Shown here: positions 14,391-20,975 of the stretch, one piece after another | Numbering within the stretch: position 1 is the stretch's first letter | How the letters are laid out: every line of letters begins with the position of its first letter | Source of the DNA: 73-13 sp035556075 | GTDB lineage: Bacteria > Actinomycetota > Actinomycetes > Actinomycetales > Microbacteriaceae | NCBI GenBank assembly: GCA_035556075.1 | Contig: DATMFQ010000018.1 | Location: forward strand, 1 to 50,310 | Direction: 5' to 3' | DNA: 50,310 nucleotides | Notes under the pieces: model-generated | What the model was told of the DNA's origin: nothing | Databases searched by the model: none | Seen by the model: only the letters and a program-made list of their open reading frames with translations | Made by a program: the position numbers and the translations under genes

Positions 14391-16666
14391 GCTGATGATC
14401 CTCTCGCAGCGGCGCGGAACCCGCGCAGTCGCAGGCTGTTGCCGACGACAAAGACGCTCGAGAATGCCATGGCGGCGCCCGCGAGCATAGGGTTGAGCAG
14501 GCCGAGCGCCGCGACGGGGATCGCCGCGACGTTGTACGCGAACGCCCAGAACAGGTTCCCCTTGATCGTCCCGAGCGTGCGCCGCGACAGCCGAATGGCG
14601 TCGGCGGCGCTGCGCAGATCACCGCGGACGAGCGCGATATCGGCTGCCTCGATCGCGACATCGGTGCCCGTGCCCATCGCGAGCCCGAGGTCGGCGGTCG
14701 CGAGGGACGGCGCATCGTTCACACCGTCGCCCACCATCGCGACGACCCTGCCCTCGCGTTGCAGGCGGGTCACGACCGCCGCCTTCTCCTCGGGGAGGAC
14801 CTCGGCGATGACCTCGTCGATGCCGACCTGAGCGGCGATGTGGCGGGCCGCGGCCGCGTTGTCGCCCGTGAGGAGGATGGGGCGGAGCCCCAAGTCGCGG
14901 AGCATCGTGATCGCCTCGGCACTCGTCGGCTTCACCGTGTCGGCGACGACGAGGATGCCGCGCGAGACGCCGTCCCAGGCGACGGCGACGACGGTCTTGC
15001 CCTCGGATTCGGCCTGCGCCTTCGCCGCGGCGACGCCAGCGCTGAGTGGCCGAGGGAGCAGGGCCTCGCGGCCGACGATGAGGGCGTGCCCATCAACGGT
15101 GCCCGTCACGCCGCGACCGGGCACGTTGTCGAAGGATTCGACGGCCGGGAGGTCGCCGACGCGCTCGACCGCGCCCTTCGCGATCGCCTGGGCGATCGGG
15201 TGCTCGGAGGCGTCCTCAAGCGCGCCGGCGAGGCGGAGCAGCTTCGCCGCATCCGTCCCGGGCTCGGTGACGACGTCGATGAGGTCCATGCGGCCGGTCG
15301 TGACCGTGCCCGTCTTGTCGAGGAGGATCGTGTCGACGCGGCGCGTGGACTCGAGGACCTCGGGGCCCTTGATGAGGATGCCGAGCTGCGCGCCACGACC
15401 CGTGCCGACGAGCAGCGCGGTCGGGGTCGCGAGGCCGAGCGCGCACGGGCAGGCGATGACGAGGACCGCGACGGTCGCGCTGAAGGCGTAGGCCGCTGGC
15501 ATGCCGAGGGCGAGCCAGGTCACGAGCGTGGCGAGGGCGATGACGAGCACGATCGGCACGAAGATGCCGGAGATGCGGTCGGCGAGGCGCTGCACCTGTG
15601 CCTTGCCGGTCTGCGCCTCCTCGACGAGTTTCGCCATCTGTGCGAGCCGCGTCTCCGCGCCGACGCGGGTGGCACGGACGAGGAGCCGTCCGCTCGTGTT
15701 GAGTGTTGCGCCTGTGATCGCGTCGCCGACGCCGACCTCGACGGGGACGGACTCGCCGGTGAGCATGGCGGCGTCGATCGCGCTCGCACCGCTGACGACG
15801 ACGCCGTCGGTGGCGACCTGCTCGCCGGGCCGCACCACGAATTCATCCCCGACGCGCAGCTCCTCGATCGCAATGCGCGTCTCGATGCCGTCCCGTACGA
15901 CGGCGACGTCCTTCGCGCCGAGCTCGAGGAGGGCGCGCAGCGCTGCGCCGGCCTGTCGCTTGGCGCGCAGCTCGAGGGTGCGTCCAAGGAGGATGAATGT
16001 CGTCACCCCGGCGCCGACCTCGAGGTAGATGTTCGCCGCGCCGTCGCTCGGCGTCAGCACGAGCTCGAAGCCGTGCATCAACCCGGGCTGCCCCGCGGTG
16101 CCGAGGAAGAGCGCGTACAGCGACCAGAGGAGCGCGGCGGAGGTGCCAAGCGAGATGAGGGTGTCCATCGTCGCCGCGCCGTGCCGCAGGTTCACCCAGG
16201 CGGCATGGTGGAACGGCCACGCGCCCCACACGATGACAGGTGCGGCGAGCGCGAGGGAGGCCCACTGCCAGTAGGTGAACTGCAGCGCCGGGATCATCGC
16301 CATCGCGATGACCGGGACCGTGAGGATCGTCGAGATGATGAGGCGCTGGCGGAGCGCGGTGAGCGCGGGGTCGGGGGCCGGCTCGTCGGTTGCGCCCTCG
16401 AGCGCTGCGGTCGCGCGACGCTGCACCGGCTTCGGCAGGGTCGCGGTGTAGCCCGCCTGCTCGATCTGGGTGATGAGGAATGCGGGGTTGGTCCCGGCGG
16501 GCGCCGTCACCTTCGCCTTCTCGGTCGCGTAGTTGACGGTCGCGACGACGCCGTCAAGCTTGTTGAGCTTACGCTCGACCCGATTGGCGCAGGAGGCGCA
16601 CGTCATCCCGCCGATCTCGAAGTCGAGCTCGAGGTCGGCGGGGACGACGGGGGTGGTAGTCGTCAT
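14387..16666 (-). CDS. copA: CopA-type Cu(I)-exporting P1B-ATPase
   Basis: About 759 residues. One N-terminal HMA domain with MTCASC (residues 21-26), then membrane helices, the actuator loop LTGESVP, the transmembrane metal site CPC in VIACPCALGLATPTALLV, phosphorylation motif DKTGT, the SEHP motif, TGDN and GDGVNDAPSLATADLG. CPC with the MxCxxC domain marks P1B-1 monovalent copper/silver exporters. I chose the ATG at 16666. The frame opens further upstream, but that extension would overlap copZ. It is 7 bp from copZ and overlaps csoR by 4 bp. Confidence 0.93.
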   Translation of the reverse strand: MTTTTPVVPADLELDFEIGGMTCASCANRVERKLNKLDGVVATVNYATEKAKVTAPAGTNPAFLITQIEQAGYTATLPKPVQRRATAALEGATDEPAPDPALTALRQRLIISTILTVPVIAMAMIPALQFTYWQWASLALAAPVIVWGAWPFHHAAWVNLRHGAATMDTLISLGTSAALLWSLYALFLGTAGQPGLMHGFELVLTPSDGAANIYLEVGAGVTTFILLGRTLELRAKRQAGAALRALLELGAKDVAVVRDGIETRIAIEELRVGDEFVVRPGEQVATDGVVVSGASAIDAAMLTGESVPVEVGVGDAITGATLNTSGRLLVRATRVGAETRLAQMAKLVEEAQTGKAQVQRLADRISGIFVPIVLVIALATLVTWLALGMPAAYAFSATVAVLVIACPCALGLATPTALLVGTGRGAQLGILIKGPEVLESTRRVDTILLDKTGTVTTGRMDLIDVVTEPGTDAAKLLRLAGALEDASEHPIAQAIAKGAVERVGDLPAVESFDNVPGRGVTGTVDGHALIVGREALLPRPLSAGVAAAKAQAESEGKTVVAVAWDGVSRGILVVADTVKPTSAEAITMLRDLGLRPILLTGDNAAAARHIAAQVGIDEVIAEVLPEEKAAVVTRLQREGRVVAMVGDGVNDAPSLATADLGLAMGTGTDVAIEAADIALVRGDLRSAADAIRLSRRTLGTIKGNLFWAFAYNVAAIPVAALGLLNPMLAGAAMAFSSVFVVGNSLRLRGFRAAARGSSA

Positions 16667-16673
16667 CGCCAGC

Positions 16674-16883
16674 TCAGACGCGCGCGGCCACGTAGCCCGC
16701 CTCGGCGACTGCCGCGAGCACGGCGGCATCCTCGACGGGCTGCGCGGCGGTCACGACGAGCCTGCCATCAGGCGCGCTCACCTCGACGTCGGTGACGCCG
16801 TCGAGGTGACCGACTTCCTCGCGTACCGACATCTCGCAGTGCCCGCAGGTCATCCCAGTCACGTGGTATTCGGTCGTCGTCAT
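16674..16883 (-). CDS. copZ: CopZ-like copper chaperone
   Basis: 69-residue single HMA domain (beta-alpha-beta-beta-alpha-beta) with the Cu(I)-binding MTCGHC at residues 11-16. It delivers Cu(I) to the CopA ATPase and to CsoR. First gene of the operon: GGAGGG sits 10 nt before the ATG, and the CsoR-regulated promoter lies directly upstream. Confidence 0.92.
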   Translation of the reverse strand: MTTTEYHVTGMTCGHCEMSVREEVGHLDGVTDVEVSAPDGRLVVTAAQPVEDAAVLAAVAEAGYVAARV

Positions 16884-16906
16884 GAGCGTCGTGCCCTCCG
16901 TTCGTG

Positions 16907-16923
16907 ATACCCCACCTGGGTAT
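16907..16923. promoter_or_regulatory. CsoR operator 1
   Basis: ATACCCCACCTGGGTAT, a 6-5-6 inverted repeat of the classic CsoR type. It covers the expected transcription start of copZ on the minus strand. Confidence 0.8.
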
Positions 16924-16930
16924 GCAACAA

Positions 16931-16936
16931 AGTCTA
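16931..16936 (-). promoter_or_regulatory. -10 box of copZ-copA-csoR
   Basis: Minus-strand TAGACT, located between the two CsoR operators. Occupied operators would block it on both sides. Confidence 0.6.
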
Positions 16937-16940
16937 CGTG

Positions 16941-16957
16941 ATACCCCGTTTGGGTAT
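16941..16957. promoter_or_regulatory. CsoR operator 2
   Basis: ATACCCCGTTTGGGTAT, the same arms and spacing as operator 1. It is centred 34 bp away, about three helical turns, and lies over the -35/spacer region. Confidence 0.8.
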
Positions 16958-17041
16958 TCCCGACCCGACGAAGTCCGACCGGTACGGACGAAGGCTCCCC
17001 GTGTCGCCGGCTCCTGCGCCGTAACTAGCTGCCGCCTGGAA

Positions 17042-17065
17042 TGTGGACCAGCGAGATCGTCCACA
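17042..17065. terminator. Possible hairpin terminator downstream of the VIT-family gene
   Basis: TGTGGAC at 17042-17048 and GTCCACA at 17059-17065 with a 10-nt loop, just after the minus-strand stop at 17079. There is no U tract. Confidence 0.3.
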
Positions 17066-17078
17066 GGGCAGCTTCCGG

Positions 17079-17801
17079 CTACACCGCGCCCGATGTCCCG
17101 AGCAGGGTGCCGATCCCGAAGGTGACGAGCAGCGCCGCCGCGCCGCCGACGACGACGCGGACCGTCGGACGGAGCATCGGGGCGCCCCCGAGCCGTGCAC
17201 CGAGCGCACCGGTGATCGCGAGTGCGAGCAGAACCGCGCCGAAGGTGACGGGGATCCGCAGCGCCTCAGGGAGGAATGCGGCGGTGGCGAACGGCAGCAC
17301 CGCGCCAGCGAGGAAGGCGATCGCGGAGGCGAACGCCGCATGCCACGGACTGAGGATCTCGTCGGGGTCGAGGTGCAGCTCGGCCTCCAAGTGTGCACGG
17401 AGTGCGTCGTGCTCGGTCAACTCGGTCGCGACCTGCCGAGCCGTCTCGGGACGCAGACCCTTCGCCTGGTAGATGCCGGCCAACTCCTCGAGCTCCGCCT
17501 CGGGCATCTCCGCGAGCTCGGTGCGCTCTTTCGCGATGAGGGCGCGCTGCGAGTCCGCCGAGCTCGACACGGAGACGTACTCGCCGAGTGCCATCGAGAT
17601 CGCGCCACCGATGACGGCGGCGGCCCCCGCGACCATGATCGCGCCATTGTCCGTGGTCGCGCCCGCGACGCCGACGACGACTGCGGCGACCGACACGATG
17701 CCGTCATTCGCGCCGAGCACGCCGGCACGGAGCCAGTTCAGTCGGGACGCAACATTCTGGTCATGTGGTTCGGTGCCGTGCGAGTCCGCATCCGCATTCA
17801 T
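17079..17801 (-). CDS. VIT1/CCC1-family iron/manganese transporter
   Basis: 240-residue membrane protein of the VIT family, whose eukaryotic members export Fe2+ or Mn2+ from the cytosol. Typical features are the first helix WLRAGVLGANDGIVSVAAVVVGV, then GGAISMALGEYVSVSSSADS, an acidic cytoplasmic helical domain (AEMPEAELEELAGIY and HDALRAHLEAELHLD) and a C-terminal helical pair. The metal is not certain. It sits between the CsoR operon and the CopB-type ATPase, separated by about 90-200 bp on each side, so it is probably its own transcript. Confidence 0.85.
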   Translation of the reverse strand: MNADADSHGTEPHDQNVASRLNWLRAGVLGANDGIVSVAAVVVGVAGATTDNGAIMVAGAAAVIGGAISMALGEYVSVSSSADSQRALIAKERTELAEMPEAELEELAGIYQAKGLRPETARQVATELTEHDALRAHLEAELHLDPDEILSPWHAAFASAIAFLAGAVLPFATAAFLPEALRIPVTFGAVLLALAITGALGARLGGAPMLRPTVRVVVGGAAALLVTFGIGTLLGTSGAV

Positions 17802-17822
17802 GACCGACAGCCAATCATCGTT

Positions 17823-17832
17823 GCCGATCGGC
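17823..17832. repeat. 10-bp perfect palindrome upstream of the VIT-family gene
   Basis: GCCGATCGGC, about 22 bp before the minus-strand start. A possible operator, but short enough to arise by chance. Confidence 0.25.
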
Positions 17833-17890
17833 TGCTAGCAATCGAAGCCTTGCCTGAATCGGTCCGCAGCGTGCCGCCGCTGCACCAGGC

Positions 17891-19942
17891 TCAGGAGGAC
17901 TGCGCGCGCCGTACTACCGCGTTGGGCGAGAGATCCAGGCGCCGCAGCAGCTGTGCATTCAGCGCGACGACGATGGTCGACAGCGACATGAGGATCGCGC
18001 CGACCGACATGGGCAGGACGAAGCCGATCGGGGCGAGGACCCCGGCGGCGAGCGGGACCGCGAGCAGGTTGTAGCCAGCGGCCCACCAGAGGTTCTGCTG
18101 CATCTTCCGATACGCGGCACGGGACAGCTCGATGACGCTGAGGACGCTGCGCGGGTCCGAGCTCGCGAGCACGACGCCGGCCGAGGCGATCGCGACGTCC
18201 GTGCCGGCGCCGATTGCGATGCCGACATCGGCCTGTGCGAGGGCGGGTGCGTCGTTGACGCCGTCGCCGACCATGGCGACGCGCTTGCTCTGCTGCTGCA
18301 GCGAGGCGACCATGCCGGCCTTGTCCTCGGGGCGTACCCCGGCGAAGACGCGGTCGATACCGAGCTCCGCGCCGACCGCGTTCGCGACCGCCGCCGCGTC
18401 ACCCGTGATCATCGCGACCTCGACGCCGCGGCGGTGCAGCGCGGCGACCGCCTCGCGGGACTCGGGACGGATCTCGTCGGCGAGCTTGAGGGCACCGATG
18501 ACCTCGCCGTCACGGAGCACGTGGAGGATGATCGCCCCCTCCTCACGCCACGTTGCGGCGACGCTGAGCTCGCTCGCCCCGGCCTCCTCGAGCAGATAGG
18601 GACCGCCGACCCGAATGCGGGCGCCGTCGACGAGGGCGGCGACCCCGACCGCGGGAGACGAGGAGAAATCGCTTGCGCGAGGGAGTTCGAGACCCCGATC
18701 GCCCGCGGCACGCCGGATTCCCCTCGCGAGCGGGTGCTCGCTGTCCGACTCGGCCGCGGCGGCCAAGGCGAGGACGGCGGACTCCTCGGCCCCAGCATTC
18801 GTCGCGATCATCGTCACGATCGGCTCGCCGACGGTGAGCGTCCCGGTCTTGTCGAAGAGCACGACATCGACCGTGCGCATGCCCTCGAGGGCGAGACGGT
18901 CCTTCACGAGGACGCCGCCGCGGGCCGCGCGCTCCGTCGCGATGGAGACGACGAGGGGGATCGCGAGCCCGAGCGCATGCGGGCAGGCGATGACCAGCAC
19001 GCTGATCGTGCGGACGACCGCCGCGTCGGGGTTGCCGACGAGCGACCACACGATGGCCGTCAGGATCGCAGCGGTCAGCGCGAACCAGAAGAGCCATCCT
19101 GCGGCGCGGTCCGCGATGCGCTGCGCGCGGGAGGAGGAATGCTGTGCCTCGGCGACGAGCCGCTGGATGCCCGCGAGCGCGGTGTCGTCACCCGTCGCGG
19201 CGACCTCGATCCGGAGCCCCGAGTCGGTCGCGACCGTGCCCGCGGTCACGACGTCACCGATGCCGCGCGTCACCGGCCGAGACTCGCCGGTGAGCATCGA
19301 CTCGTCCATGTCGGCGCGGCCCTCGGCGATCCGGCCGTCGGCCGGGACCCGGCCGCCGGGCCGGACGATGACGAGATCGCCGACGCGCAGCTCACTCGGC
19401 GCGACCGGGACGATGGCCTCGGCCTCGACACGCTCGGCGACATCCGGCAGCATCGCGGCGAGCGAGTCGAGCGCGGAGGTCGTCGCGGCGAGCGAGCGCA
19501 TCTCGACCCAGTGGCCGAGCAGCATGATGACGATGAGCAGCGCGAGCTCCCACCAGAACTCGAGCTCGTGTGGCAGCAGCCCGATCGTCGCACCCCACGA
19601 CGCGAGGAATGCGACGGTGATCGCGAGCCCGATGAGCAGCATCATCCCGGGTCGCCTCGCGCGGAGTTCGTCGACGGCGCCGGTGAGGAACGGCCTGCCA
19701 CCCCAGACGTACATCACGGTGCCGAGGACGGCGGCGATCCAGATCGTCCACGGCGCGAGCTCGTAGCCGATGAGCATCGCGAACATGGGGGAGCAGCCGA
19801 CCACGGGGAGCGCGATGACGAGATTGAGCCAGAACAGGCGACGGTATTGATGGACGTGCGCGCTGTGGTCGTGACCGGCGTGTGCGTGCTGCGCGTCGTG
19901 CTCGTGGCTGTCGTGTGCGTCCTGCGAGGCGTGCTCATGCAT
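17891..19942 (-). CDS. copB: CopB-type copper/silver P1B-ATPase with His-rich N-terminus
   Basis: 683 residues. The first 31 contain 11 histidines (HEHASQDAHDSHEHDAQHAH and on), a metal-binding tail replacing HMA domains. The transmembrane metal site is CPH (VIACPHALGLAIPLV), the hallmark of the CopB/P1B-3 class. LTGESRPV, DKTGT, SEHPLARG, TGDAAAV and MVGDGVNDAPALAQ are all present. P1B-3 pumps export copper or silver; which ion and oxidation state is not decided by sequence. It is distinct from the CPC-type CopA 3 kb away, so the cell has two copper-efflux pumps. Its start codon is only 14 bp from the divergent DUF6512 start. Confidence 0.88.
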   Translation of the reverse strand: MHEHASQDAHDSHEHDAQHAHAGHDHSAHVHQYRRLFWLNLVIALPVVGCSPMFAMLIGYELAPWTIWIAAVLGTVMYVWGGRPFLTGAVDELRARRPGMMLLIGLAITVAFLASWGATIGLLPHELEFWWELALLIVIMLLGHWVEMRSLAATTSALDSLAAMLPDVAERVEAEAIVPVAPSELRVGDLVIVRPGGRVPADGRIAEGRADMDESMLTGESRPVTRGIGDVVTAGTVATDSGLRIEVAATGDDTALAGIQRLVAEAQHSSSRAQRIADRAAGWLFWFALTAAILTAIVWSLVGNPDAAVVRTISVLVIACPHALGLAIPLVVSIATERAARGGVLVKDRLALEGMRTVDVVLFDKTGTLTVGEPIVTMIATNAGAEESAVLALAAAAESDSEHPLARGIRRAAGDRGLELPRASDFSSSPAVGVAALVDGARIRVGGPYLLEEAGASELSVAATWREEGAIILHVLRDGEVIGALKLADEIRPESREAVAALHRRGVEVAMITGDAAAVANAVGAELGIDRVFAGVRPEDKAGMVASLQQQSKRVAMVGDGVNDAPALAQADVGIAIGAGTDVAIASAGVVLASSDPRSVLSVIELSRAAYRKMQQNLWWAAGYNLLAVPLAAGVLAPIGFVLPMSVGAILMSLSTIVVALNAQLLRRLDLSPNAVVRRAQSS

Positions 19943-19956
19943 GGTTGCATAGTCCC

Positions 19957-20511
19957 ATGACGCAGAGTGCCATCGTCGCAGTGAGCTGGTGGATGATTCT
20001 GCCGCTCATCGGCATCGGTTCGCTGCTGCACTTCCTCTATGACTGGACGCGGCACAGCCGGCTCGTGGCCGTCTTCGGCGCCGTCAACGAGAGCTACTGG
20101 GAGCACATCAAGATCGCGGTGTGGCCGACGCTGCTCCTGCAGCTCGTGCTGTTCGCCGCGGGCGGTCACCGATACCCCGCCTTCGTCCCTGCGGCGACGG
20201 TCGCGCTCTATGCCATCCCGGTCGCGATGGTCGGCCTCGTCTTTCTCTACAAGCATTTCGTCAAGCGCAATCGAGTGTGGATCGACATCACGGTCTTCGG
20301 CGTCGTCATCGCGATTGCGCAAGCGGTCTTCGTCGACCTGCTCGTCCGGCTCGATGCCGGTGTCGGGACGGTCATCGCGGCGGTGTGCTTCCTGGCGGGC
20401 CTGCTGACCGCATTCCTTCGGTTCACGCTGCGGCCGCCGCCGGAGACCGACGTGTTCATCGACCCGATCACCGGCCGGTACGGGCTCGACGGTCATCCGC
20501 TGCGTCAGTGA
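19957..20511 (+). CDS. DUF6512 family membrane protein
   Basis: 184-residue protein with five or six predicted membrane helices. The N-terminal block GSLLHFLYDWTRHSRLVAVFGAVNESYWEHIKIAVWP is the conserved core of the DUF6512 family, with invariant-looking His, Asn-Glu-Ser and Trp-Glu-His. No function is known. It is divergent from copB with overlapping promoter space and no Shine-Dalgarno sequence, so it is probably leaderless. A link to copper or to the membrane copper proteins around it is only suggested by position. Confidence 0.7.
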   Translation: MTQSAIVAVSWWMILPLIGIGSLLHFLYDWTRHSRLVAVFGAVNESYWEHIKIAVWPTLLLQLVLFAAGGHRYPAFVPAATVALYAIPVAMVGLVFLYKHFVKRNRVWIDITVFGVVIAIAQAVFVDLLVRLDAGVGTVIAAVCFLAGLLTAFLRFTLRPPPETDVFIDPITGRYGLDGHPLRQ

Positions 20512-20526
20512 GCGCTGCGCACCGAC

Positions 20527-20949
20527 TTAGCCTGCCGCCTCCGTCGCGATCACGGTCATGACCATGCCCATTGCCCGGTGGTTGCTCACCGAGCACCAGC
20601 CGTCGAGGTCCTCGGTGATGACGCCGACGTCGATCGTCTCTGAGTCGTCCGGCCAGAGTCGCTCGCCCTTGACCCCGTTGGCGAAGACGAGGTCGTGGAC
20701 GTCGCTCCGGTCAGTGTTCGTGAGCTCGATGATGAGCCGGGTCCCGGATGGCACCTCGATGACTTCCGGGGTGAAGCGCATGTCGGCCGCCTCGACCTGC
20801 ACCGTCATGACCGGCGCGTTCGGGTCGCCAGCACCCGCACCCGCGGGTGCGCACGCTGCCACCGTCAGCATGATGGTGAGCAGCCCTGCGGCGGCCAGGG
20901 CGATGCGCCGTGGCGCGTGGATACGGTCGCCGGCAAGTCGTCGAGTCAT
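20527..20949 (-). CDS. Cupredoxin-domain lipoprotein
   Basis: 140 residues. A lipoprotein signal (LTIMLTVAAC, lipobox Cys near residue 33) is followed by a plastocyanin-like domain. Type-1 copper ligands are His in SDVHDLVFANG and Cys, His and Met in DGWCSVSNHRAMGM. It would be a membrane-tethered extracytoplasmic electron carrier. The mature domain is very similar, in protein and in DNA, to residues 474-566 of the adjacent NirK fusion, so one is a recent duplicate of the other. It is downstream of nirK by 26 bp on the same strand and probably cotranscribed, which suits a donor of electrons to nitrite reductase. Confidence 0.85.
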   Translation of the reverse strand: MTRRLAGDRIHAPRRIALAAAGLLTIMLTVAACAPAGAGAGDPNAPVMTVQVEAADMRFTPEVIEVPSGTRLIIELTNTDRSDVHDLVFANGVKGERLWPDDSETIDVGVITEDLDGWCSVSNHRAMGMVMTVIATEAAG

Positions 20950-20975
20950 GTGCGGTTCACCACAGGCCAATTTAG

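Noticed and set aside
14759..16795. Long plus-strand open frame (about 678 codons) opposite copA
   Set aside because: Arg/Asp/Gly-rich composition with no domain. It is the antisense shadow of a well-supported ATPase gene in GC-rich DNA.
17866..17883. Hairpin GCAGCG/CGCTGC as copB terminator
   Set aside because: Only 6 bp of stem and no U tract; such repeats are common in this composition.
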